Source: Sphingobacterium spiritivorum
GTDB lineage: Bacteria; Bacteroidota; Bacteroidia; Sphingobacteriales; Sphingobacteriaceae
Length of the DNA stretch: 64,000 bases
Reading direction: 5' to 3'
NCBI RefSeq assembly: GCF_016724845.1
Contig: NZ_CP068082.1
Span: 1,054,001-1,118,000, forward strand
Shown here: positions 35,275-42,918 of the stretch, piece by piece
Layout: every line of letters begins with the position of its first letter
How positions within the stretch are numbered: position 1 is the stretch's first letter
The notes under the pieces: generated by a model
The model's database searches: none
Seen by the model: only the letters and a program-made list of their open reading frames with translations
What the model was told of the DNA's origin: nothing
Program-made: the position numbers and the translations under genes

Positions 35275-35769
35275 ATGTCACATTTGAAAATAACACTCAT
35301 CGTTGCCGCAGCCGAAAACAATGTCATTGGTAAAGACAATCAAATGCCATGGCATTTGCCGAATGACTTTAAATACTTCAAGAAAAATACGCTCGAACAC
35401 AGTGTCATTATGGGACGTAAAACATTTGAAGCCATTGGTAAAGCACTTCCGGACCGTCGCAATATTGTGATCTCTCGCAATCAGGATTTTCATCATCCGG
35501 ATGTAGATACGGCTAATAGTCTGCAGGAGGCGATCCTGTACTGCCGGGATGAGCGAGAAGTATTTGTGATCGGCGGAGCGAATATCTATGAACAAACTCT
35601 GCCATTTGCACATAAAGTATTGTTGACACGTGTGCATACAACTATTGAAGGTGATGCCGTATTTCCTGTGTTAAATCCTGAAGAGTGGATGCTGGAAAGT
35701 GAAGAAAAGCACTTTGCAGATGATAAACACGCCTTTGATTATACCTTCCAGGTCTTTAACCGTAAGTAA
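35275..35769 (+). CDS. folA: Dihydrofolate reductase
   Basis: A 164-residue DHFR that reduces dihydrofolate made by ThyA. The N-terminal ITLIVAAAENNVIGKDNQMPWHLP carries the usual Met20-type loop, and the active-site acid is Asp in PNDFKYFK. NADPH-binding GRKTFEAIGKALPDRRNIVIS and VIGGANIYEQTLP follow. The gene lies 88 bases after thyA and 5 bases before the photolyase gene. Confidence 0.96.
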   Translation: MSHLKITLIVAAAENNVIGKDNQMPWHLPNDFKYFKKNTLEHSVIMGRKTFEAIGKALPDRRNIVISRNQDFHHPDVDTANSLQEAILYCRDEREVFVIGGANIYEQTLPFAHKVLLTRVHTTIEGDAVFPVLNPEEWMLESEEKHFADDKHAFDYTFQVFNRK

Positions 35770-35774
35770 TAGCC

Positions 35775-37088
35775 ATGTCTGCGGTACCAACATCCATATT
35801 TTGGTTTCGACGTGACCTGAGACTGGAAGATAATCACGCTTTATTCCGTGCATTAAGTTCAGAAGCAGCGGTACAGCCGGTTTTTATATTTGATTCCACG
35901 ATACTGACCAGGCTGGATGATCCGGCCGATGCCAGAGTAACATTTATTTACCAGCAACTTCAACTGCTACAGGAACAACTGAAACCTTACGGCAGTAGTA
36001 TCAAAACGTACTATGGTGACCCGGCAACAGTATGGGAAGAGATATATGAAGAATACAAACCCGCAGCAGTATATGTAAATTCGGATTACGAACCGGCGGC
36101 GATTACCAGAGATCTTCTTATCCAAGGAATTTTACAGCAATATGAGGTCGATTTTCTCACGTTCAAAGATCAGGTTATCTTTGAAAAAGATGAAATCGTC
36201 AAAAACGACGGATTGCCATATACAGTATATACGCCTTATAAAAACAAATGGCTTACAACGCTGGAGGAAAAACTTCCTCTACCTTCTTACAATTCCGAAA
36301 ATCTCCTTAACAATCTTCGCCAGGCTGATTATACGCTTCCTTCTTTACAGGATCTTGGCTTTTCTCTGTCTACCATCCCATTTCCTGAAAAAACTTTCTT
36401 TACAGGTATAGCTGATTATGCTGACACAAGAGATATACCAAGCCTTGAAAACGGAACTTCTCATCTGGGTGTACATCTGCGCTTCGGAACGATCAGTATA
36501 CGAAAATTAGTAGAACGGGCTTACCCGTCACAGAATAAAACCTACCTACATGAACTTGTCTGGCGGGAGTTTTTCATGATGTGTCTATGGCATTTTCCAC
36601 ATACGGTCAACCAGGCGTATTACAGCAAGTATGATCACATCCGATGGGAAAATAATTTAGCTCACTTTGAAGCCTGGTGTAACGGACAGACCGGATATCC
36701 GCTGGTGGATGCCGGAATGCGTGAATTAAACACGACTGGTTTTATGCACAATCGGGTACGTATGCTGACAGCCAGTTTCCTCTGCAAGCATCTGCTGATT
36801 GATTGGAGATGGGGAGAGGCTTATTTTGCACAGAAATTATTAGACTATGATCAAAGTGCAAATATCGGCAACTGGCAATGGGCTGCTGGTTGCGGCATGG
36901 ATGCTGCACCCTACTTCCGTATTTTTAACCCGACCATACAAACCAAAAAGTTTGATCCTAAATTTGTTTATATCAAAAAATGGGTACCTGAATTTCAGGA
37001 CTTCAGTTACCCTTCTCCCATTGTAGAGCATGCATGGGCGAGAGATCGGGCATTAGCCCGATACAAAGCCGGTTTTGAGCATTCATAA
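35775..37088 (+). CDS. Cryptochrome/DNA photolyase family protein
   Basis: A 437-residue flavoprotein, probably a class I CPD photolyase that splits UV pyrimidine dimers. The N-terminal antenna domain starts IFWFRRDLRLEDNHALF. The FAD domain shows LHELVWREFFMM, YPLVDAGMRELNTTGFMHNRVRM and NWQWAAGCGMDAAPYFRIFNP with the electron-transfer Trp. It is slightly shorter than the Escherichia enzyme. The start is 5 bases after folA. Photolyase often uses methenyl-THF as antenna, which makes the folate-gene neighbourhood notable. Confidence 0.9.
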   Translation: MSAVPTSIFWFRRDLRLEDNHALFRALSSEAAVQPVFIFDSTILTRLDDPADARVTFIYQQLQLLQEQLKPYGSSIKTYYGDPATVWEEIYEEYKPAAVYVNSDYEPAAITRDLLIQGILQQYEVDFLTFKDQVIFEKDEIVKNDGLPYTVYTPYKNKWLTTLEEKLPLPSYNSENLLNNLRQADYTLPSLQDLGFSLSTIPFPEKTFFTGIADYADTRDIPSLENGTSHLGVHLRFGTISIRKLVERAYPSQNKTYLHELVWREFFMMCLWHFPHTVNQAYYSKYDHIRWENNLAHFEAWCNGQTGYPLVDAGMRELNTTGFMHNRVRMLTASFLCKHLLIDWRWGEAYFAQKLLDYDQSANIGNWQWAAGCGMDAAPYFRIFNPTIQTKKFDPKFVYIKKWVPEFQDFSYPSPIVEHAWARDRALARYKAGFEHS

Positions 37089-37151
37089 CAAAAGAAATAT
37101 GCGTTTTTGTGCAATTTTTAATTAACTTCACTTAAGAATTGTCTGCAAATT

Positions 37152-38402
37152 ATGAAAAAAACCATTTTTATTGTTCTGAACCTAATTGCCATGCATAGTT
37201 TTGCACAAAAAACAGATACAACTTATCTTGAAAAATTACTCAGAAGCCATCCTGATTTATTCGGAGAGATTCTGAACCATCCTACACATCACGAAGTACA
37301 GATTATCTATACACAGATAGACAGGGATAAAAATAATATTCCGCACTTCAAATCGTTCAGCTACAGACTCAATCCGCATTGGTATTTCTATCCGGCGAGC
37401 ACTGTTAAATTGCCGACTGCAATCCTGGCTTTAGAAAAGATTAATGAACTCAACATTAAAGGACTGACAAAAGACACTCCTCTGAGAATAGATTCTGCAT
37501 TTGAAAAGCAGACCCGGGTAGATCATGATTCTTCTTCGGAAACCGGACTGCCAAGTGTTGGTCAGTATGTCCGCAAAATCCTGCTGACCAGTGACAACGA
37601 TGCTCAAAACAGACTGTTTGAGTTTATTGGCCGCGAAGAATTAAATAAGAAACTAAAGAAATACGGAACCCAAAATAGCCGGATAGTCAACCGTCTTGCC
37701 ATTGGCGATAAAGGTATCTGGGCAAAAAATACGAACCCTGTAACATTCTATGACGGGGACAAGATATTATATCATCAGGAAGCAAGATATGATGTCAATG
37801 ATTATCCAATGAATCTGAAAAACACGATACAGGGAAAAGGATATATGAATGATAAAGATGAAATTGTGTATCAGCCATGGAGCTTTGAGGGCCTGAATGT
37901 ATATGCACTGGAAGATCAGCAGCTCATTATGAAAAAATTACTTTTTCCCGAAGCTTACGGACCTTCAGAAAGATTTAAGCTCTCAAAGACAGACTATGAT
38001 TTTGTATATGATTATATGTCCCGCTATCCTTTCGAATCTGAATATCCAAAGTATGATGAAAATGAATTTTGGCCAACATATAGTAAACTTTTATTCTATG
38101 GACGTGACAAACAAGCCGTCTTAAATACGGACATACGAATCTTTAACAAATACGGAGATTCCTACGGATACAATATTGACAATGCTTATATCGTAGATTT
38201 CAAAAACGGGGTCGAATTTCTGCTTGCAGCTGTAGTCCAGTCTAATGAAGACGGAATTTATAATGATGGGATTTATGAATATGAAACCTTGACTTATCCG
38301 TTCTTAAAAAATCTGGGACAACTGCTTTATCAGGAAGAATTAAAAAGACCTAAAAAAGTAGAGCCTGATCTGACAAAATTTGATTTCAGAAAAAAACATT
38401 AA
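37152..38402 (+). CDS. Secreted serine hydrolase, class A beta-lactamase-like fold
   Basis: A 416-residue exported protein with signal FIVLNLIAMHSFAQ. The active-site SxxK motif is Ser83-Thr-Val-Lys86 (YPASTVKLP) and SDN lies at 147-149 (TSDNDAQNRL), so the beta-lactamase/DD-peptidase serine fold is likely. The KTG-type motif is not canonical; a KYGDSYGY segment in the C-terminal part is the best candidate. The chain is about 130 residues longer than a class A beta-lactamase, with an insert in the middle. Whether it attacks beta-lactams, peptidoglycan or another amide is unknown. Confidence 0.8.
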   Translation: MKKTIFIVLNLIAMHSFAQKTDTTYLEKLLRSHPDLFGEILNHPTHHEVQIIYTQIDRDKNNIPHFKSFSYRLNPHWYFYPASTVKLPTAILALEKINELNIKGLTKDTPLRIDSAFEKQTRVDHDSSSETGLPSVGQYVRKILLTSDNDAQNRLFEFIGREELNKKLKKYGTQNSRIVNRLAIGDKGIWAKNTNPVTFYDGDKILYHQEARYDVNDYPMNLKNTIQGKGYMNDKDEIVYQPWSFEGLNVYALEDQQLIMKKLLFPEAYGPSERFKLSKTDYDFVYDYMSRYPFESEYPKYDENEFWPTYSKLLFYGRDKQAVLNTDIRIFNKYGDSYGYNIDNAYIVDFKNGVEFLLAAVVQSNEDGIYNDGIYEYETLTYPFLKNLGQLLYQEELKRPKKVEPDLTKFDFRKKH

Positions 38403-38455
38403 AAAAATCCGCCATTTGGAAAATATGCATAGCGTGTATGTCTTCCAAATGGCGG
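38401..38455 (-). terminator. Terminator of ddl
   Basis: CCGCCATTTGGA (38409-38420) and TCCAAATGGCGG (38444-38455) pair exactly, and the minus strand continues with ATTTTTTT. It lies between convergent genes. Confidence 0.85.
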
Positions 38456-38477
38456 TATAGCCCTGAATATTACAGCT

Positions 38478-39482
38478 CTATTTCTTTAACGCAACTTCTA
38501 TCAGCTCCCCGTAAAAATCGGTTTCTTTCATTCCGGCAGCACGTACCTGTTGTGGAATAAAACTCTGAGCTGTCTGCCCAGGGATGGTATTAATTTCAAT
38601 AAAATAGAACTTATCTGTTCCGTTTTCCAGGAAAAAGTCTATTCGAACCATTCCTTTACAATTTAACCGGATGTACACTTCTCTGAGTAAGGCTGCTATT
38701 CTGGACTGTTGCTCTTCGGTAAGATCTGCCGGTGTAATCTCCTCTGTCAATCCGGGCGTATACTTTGCTTCATAGTCGAAAAACTCACGTGTAGTTTTCA
38801 CTTCGGTTGCAGGGAGAACAGTCAATAAGCCTTCTACATTTCTATAAATACCTTGTGAAAATTCCCGTCCGGTCACAAATTCTTCCACAATAACCTGCTT
38901 GCCTGTATTCTCTGCATCAAATGCTTTATCGATTGCTTCAGCCAATTCCTCATTGGTTTTCACCTTCGTCATACCTATACTGCTTCCTCCGGCATTCGGT
39001 TTTACAAAATACGGCAGGGACAGATTAGCTTGTACAGTTGCTACAGCCTCAGCACGCTGTGCTTCAAACAACAGCACAGATTTTGCCATATGCAAATCCG
39101 GAATACCGGCAAGTACTGCTTTAGTATATCCTTTATTCATTGTCAGCGAAGAAGTCAGTGCATCACAGGAAGTATAAGGAATATCCAGCATATCAAAATA
39201 CCCCTGCAAACGCCCGTCTTCACCAGGAGTTCCATGTATCAGAATAAAAGCAAGATCAAACCGAATAGTTTCATGGTCAAGCGGAAGTGTAAAGTTTTCA
39301 CGATTGACCGTAAATTTCACGCCTTGTTCATTGACATGAAACCAGTGGTCTTTTGTAATTGTAATCAGGTAGACATCATATTTATTGTGATCCAGCTGAC
39401 TATACACAAATGCAGAACTTTTAAAAGAAACTTCTGCTTCTCCTGTATAACCTCCGGTTAATAATGCTATTTTTGCTTTCAT
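38478..39482 (-). CDS. ddl: D-alanine--D-alanine ligase
   Basis: A 334-residue ATP-grasp ligase that makes the D-Ala-D-Ala end of peptidoglycan precursors. Visible family segments are IHGTPGEDGRLQGYFD, LPYFVKPNAGGSSIGMTKV, the Mg-binding MVRIDFFLENG and YFIEINTIPGQT, ending SFIPQQ. The gene stands opposite the PASTA-mltG operon. A TATATTTG box on the minus strand at 39512-39505 is a likely -7 element. Confidence 0.95.
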   Translation of the reverse strand: MKAKIALLTGGYTGEAEVSFKSSAFVYSQLDHNKYDVYLITITKDHWFHVNEQGVKFTVNRENFTLPLDHETIRFDLAFILIHGTPGEDGRLQGYFDMLDIPYTSCDALTSSLTMNKGYTKAVLAGIPDLHMAKSVLLFEAQRAEAVATVQANLSLPYFVKPNAGGSSIGMTKVKTNEELAEAIDKAFDAENTGKQVIVEEFVTGREFSQGIYRNVEGLLTVLPATEVKTTREFFDYEAKYTPGLTEEITPADLTEEQQSRIAALLREVYIRLNCKGMVRIDFFLENGTDKFYFIEINTIPGQTAQSFIPQQVRAAGMKETDFYGELIEVALKK

Positions 39483-39644
39483 AAAATTTAGTGATTCTTA
39501 TTAGCAAATATAATTTGCTATGCACGGAAAAACGAATAATTTTGTTTTAATTATGGTATAATACTTAACTTAAAACCAAAGCGTGGCTTCAAGTTTGTAT
39601 GTACTTTTTTGTTTATACTCAATATAGGGTCTTAGATTATTACA

Positions 39645-40403
39645 ATGTCAAAAATATTCACCTACTTAAGGACTGATACCTTCAGAAAGAATTTATTGTT
39701 AGCAATTGCCTTTTTTGTTGTCCTTTTTCTGGGCATTTACTTTGGATTAGGAATTTATACAAAACATAATGAAGCGATTCCGGTGCCGAAAGTCAAAGGA
39801 ATGATAATCGAACAGGCTATTGATGCCCTTGACAATGCCGGACTGGATTATCAGATTGATTCTGTATATCAGATGGATGCCAAGCCGGGTCTGGTGATTG
39901 AGCAGGATCCTGAACCCAATTTTCATGTTAAAAGCGGGCGTACAATTTATCTGACCATTATCTCTAAAACCGCACCAGAGGTTGATTTCCCGAATATTAT
40001 TGACAAGACGCTTATTGAAGCTTCTGCTATTCTGAAAAATCATGGGTTCCGTTTGGGGGATACAACTTATATCGCGGATATTGCGAAGGATGTAGTATTA
40101 GATGTAAAATTTGCAGGGCAAAAGTTAAAACCCGGACGTATGGTACCTAAGGGTTCACGTATCGAACTTGTACTGGGTGACGGTCGCGGAGAAGATGAGA
40201 TAAATATTCCTAATCTGTTAGGGCTGACCTTAACGGAGGCTAAATTTGCATTACAAGGTGTAGGACTGAATGTCGGCGTAGTACAATATCAGGGAACAGT
40301 AAGTGATTCTACAGCAGCACGTGTTATCAGTCAGACTCCTGACACGACTGTAGGTCTGGTGAGTTTAGGAACTCCTATTAACCTTTCACTTTCTCAGCAA
40401 TAG
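39645..40403 (+). CDS. PASTA-domain membrane protein without kinase
   Basis: A 252-residue protein with a short cytoplasmic N-terminus, one transmembrane helix (about residues 17-37) and three consecutive PASTA domains: IPVPKVKGMIIEQAIDALD, VDFPNIIDKTLIEASAIL and INIPNLLGLTLTEAKFALQ. PASTA domains bind peptidoglycan or muropeptides. In Firmicutes they are attached to Ser/Thr kinases or PBPs, but here there is no catalytic domain. It starts the operon with mltG (11 bases apart) and faces ddl, which supports a cell-wall role. Confidence 0.9.
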   Translation: MSKIFTYLRTDTFRKNLLLAIAFFVVLFLGIYFGLGIYTKHNEAIPVPKVKGMIIEQAIDALDNAGLDYQIDSVYQMDAKPGLVIEQDPEPNFHVKSGRTIYLTIISKTAPEVDFPNIIDKTLIEASAILKNHGFRLGDTTYIADIAKDVVLDVKFAGQKLKPGRMVPKGSRIELVLGDGRGEDEINIPNLLGLTLTEAKFALQGVGLNVGVVQYQGTVSDSTAARVISQTPDTTVGLVSLGTPINLSLSQQ

Positions 40404-40414
40404 AAAATATAATC

Positions 40415-41458
40415 ATGGAAAAGAAAAACAGAAAAATGCCTAAATGGCTGGGAATTATAATTGTCTTAATCTTAGTAGTAGGAGGTTATTTCGGATGGAA
40501 ATATTACCGTGCATTTTTTGGATCAAGTGTTACTGCCAATCAGGAATATTTATATATCCGCGACAATTCAACGTATGAGCAGGTTTTACAGGAAATTAAG
40601 GAGAAGAAAATCGTTGATAATCCGGAGCTTTTTGATTTTGCGGCGGCACAAATGGATTATAAAAACAGTGTGAAACCCGGCCGGTACAAACTGACACCAG
40701 GCATGAATAACCGTCGTCTGATCGGAAATCTGCGTGGTGGCTATCAGGATGCTGTCAAATTCAGATTCGAAACTGTACGCCTGAAAGAAAACTTTGCGGC
40801 TTTATTAGCTAAAAATTTTGAAGCTGATTCGGCTACTTTCATGCAGTTGCTGAATAATGATACATTAGCCGAACAGTATGGATTTACGAAAGATAATTTT
40901 TTTACGATGTTTATTCCTAATACATACGAGATCTATTGGAATACTGCTCCTGAAAAAATTATAGCCCGCTTCAATGATGAATATAAAAAATTCTGGAATG
41001 CAGAACGCCTGGAAAAGGCTAAAGCCCTTGAACTGACTCCTCAGGAAGTCAGCGTACTTGCTTCTATTGTGAAAGGTGAGGCACTGCACAGAAATGAAAT
41101 GCCTAAAATCGCAGGACTATACATCAACAGATTGCGTAAAGGGATGTTGTTGCAGGCTGATCCTACAGTTATATTTGCGAATCAGGACTTCACTATCCGC
41201 AGGGTACTGAACAAACATCTTCGGGTAGTATCACCATATAATACTTATCTGAATCGTGGATTGCCTCCGGGACCAATCAGCCTGCCTACCATTGCTTCTA
41301 TTGATGCAGTATTGAATTATGAGCATCATGATTTTATTTATATGGTAGCAAAAGAGGATTTTTCAGGATACCACAATTTTTCCAAAACTGAAACAGAACA
41401 CTTAGCATATGCCCGTAAATATCAACAGGCATTGAATGACCGAAATATTAAGAAATAA
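40415..41458 (+). CDS. mltG: Endolytic murein transglycosylase MltG
   Basis: A 347-residue membrane-anchored lytic transglycosylase (YceG family) thought to end nascent glycan strands. The helix near residues 11-28 anchors it. The active-site region reads LASIVKGEALHRNEMPKIAG; the catalytic Glu is the E of KGEA. LQADPTVIFA and LPPGPISLPTIASIDAVLN are typical. It lies between the PASTA protein and the thioesterase genes, separated by 11 and 9 bases. Confidence 0.93.
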   Translation: MEKKNRKMPKWLGIIIVLILVVGGYFGWKYYRAFFGSSVTANQEYLYIRDNSTYEQVLQEIKEKKIVDNPELFDFAAAQMDYKNSVKPGRYKLTPGMNNRRLIGNLRGGYQDAVKFRFETVRLKENFAALLAKNFEADSATFMQLLNNDTLAEQYGFTKDNFFTMFIPNTYEIYWNTAPEKIIARFNDEYKKFWNAERLEKAKALELTPQEVSVLASIVKGEALHRNEMPKIAGLYINRLRKGMLLQADPTVIFANQDFTIRRVLNKHLRVVSPYNTYLNRGLPPGPISLPTIASIDAVLNYEHHDFIYMVAKEDFSGYHNFSKTETEHLAYARKYQQALNDRNIKK

Positions 41459-41467
41459 TCAGAAATA

Positions 41468-41878
41468 ATGTTTGTATTTGAAAACCAGTTACGTGTACGA
41501 TATGCAGAAACAGATCAAATGGGATACATGTATTACGGTAATTATGCTGCATTCTATGAAGTAGCACGGACAGAAATGCTGAGAAGCACAGGCATCTCTT
41601 ACAAAGAGCTGGAAGACATGGGCGTCATGCTGCCTGTGCTGGAACTAAACTGCCGCTTTATGAAACCGGCACGCTATGATGAATTGATCACTATCAAGAC
41701 AACAATAAGAACCAAACCCGGTATTCGTCTAAAATTTGAACATGAATTGTATAACGAATCAGGCGAATTGATCAATACCGGATCGACACAACTGGTATTT
41801 GTGGATATCAAAAAAAACAAACCATGTATGCCACCGGCTATTTTTCAACATAAAATGGCTGCTTATTTTGGAGAGTAA
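41468..41878 (+). CDS. Acyl-CoA thioesterase, YbgC/4HBT type
   Basis: A 136-residue hot-dog-fold thioesterase. The active-site Asp lies in RYAETDQMGYMYYGNYAAFYE, a YbgC/4-hydroxybenzoyl-CoA thioesterase signature. The rest (KFEHELYNESGELINTGSTQLVFVD) follows the family. YbgC in Escherichia acts on short acyl-CoAs next to tol-pal; here the context is cell-wall genes. Its stop overlaps the yihY-type gene by one base (TAATG). Confidence 0.92.
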   Translation: MFVFENQLRVRYAETDQMGYMYYGNYAAFYEVARTEMLRSTGISYKELEDMGVMLPVLELNCRFMKPARYDELITIKTTIRTKPGIRLKFEHELYNESGELINTGSTQLVFVDIKKNKPCMPPAIFQHKMAAYFGE

Positions 41879-42846
41879 TGAACAAATTTCACCGAATATT
41901 ACTAACGTTCAAGCCATACGATAATTTTATTGAATGGACCAAGTCGGTAATACTTCCGGGGTTCGGATCTCTACCCTTGTATACTGTTGGGATTTTCTTC
42001 TTTCAGGAAATCGCCAGAGAATCCATTCTCAATAAAGCATCTTCTCTGGCCTATAATTTCCTGCTCGCTATGTTTCCGGCTATCATCTTTCTGTTTACGA
42101 TGATTCCTTATATTCCTATTGATAATTTTCAGGAACAATTACTGGAATTCCTCAAAGTGATCATTCCGCACAATGCCTTTGGTGTTATCCAGACGACTCT
42201 GGAAGACATCATTAAAAATCAAAACGGGGGGTTGTTATCTTTTGGTTTTGTGCTGGCGGCTTTCTTTTCCACAAATGGTATGCATACCCTTATGCTGGCC
42301 TTTAACAAGGCCTCCCTTACCACAGAAAACCGCAGCTGGGTAAGACAGCGTCTCGTGGCATTGGCTTTATCCTTTACCATTATTGTTGCCCTCACAGTCG
42401 GGATGAGTATCTTTACATTTGCCGGTATTGTAATCAATTATCTCAAATCAAATATTTCGGTAGATGTGTCCTGGTTCTGGACATTTATTATTAAAGCCGC
42501 CAGATGGATTATCTTATTCGGGATTTACTTCTTTACCGTAAGTTGTCTTTATAAATTCGGACCAGCCTCTAATCAGAAATGGAAACTGTTTAGTCCGGGA
42601 GCGACGCTCGCCACTATTCTTGCAATTCTGACTTTTTCCGGATTTGCTTATTATATCAATCACTTCGGAGCATACAATAAATTATACGGATCTATCGGAA
42701 CGATAATAGTGATCATGATCTGGATGTATCTTAACTCCTTAATATTACTGGTTGGATATGAACTTAATGCCAGTATAGCTCTTTCCAAACAGAGCATAAA
42801 AATAGTAAGACCACGTACTTACAATTCTTTTAAGCCTGTAGATTAG
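41878..42846 (+). CDS. YihY/BrkB-family membrane protein
   Basis: A 322-residue integral membrane protein with about six hydrophobic helices. Signature features are ARESILNKASSLAYNFLLAMFPAI near the N-terminus and GSIGTIIVIMIWMYLNSLILLVGYELNA near the C-terminus. The older name ribonuclease BN was an error for this family. Function is uncertain; recent work on relatives links them to lipid or envelope transport. The ATG overlaps the thioesterase stop, which implies coupled translation. Confidence 0.9.
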   Translation: MNKFHRILLTFKPYDNFIEWTKSVILPGFGSLPLYTVGIFFFQEIARESILNKASSLAYNFLLAMFPAIIFLFTMIPYIPIDNFQEQLLEFLKVIIPHNAFGVIQTTLEDIIKNQNGGLLSFGFVLAAFFSTNGMHTLMLAFNKASLTTENRSWVRQRLVALALSFTIIVALTVGMSIFTFAGIVINYLKSNISVDVSWFWTFIIKAARWIILFGIYFFTVSCLYKFGPASNQKWKLFSPGATLATILAILTFSGFAYYINHFGAYNKLYGSIGTIIVIMIWMYLNSLILLVGYELNASIALSKQSIKIVRPRTYNSFKPVD

Positions 42847-42918
42847 GCTCTACAATTTTCAATATTAAATAATAATTAACACAATAAAAGCCTTTATTTT
42901 GTGCTTGATTTATTTTGA

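Noticed and set aside
39645..40403. A truncated Ser/Thr kinase (PASTA domains only).
   Set aside because: The short N-terminus leads straight to the membrane helix and no kinase remnants are visible upstream, so it appears to be a complete kinase-free protein.
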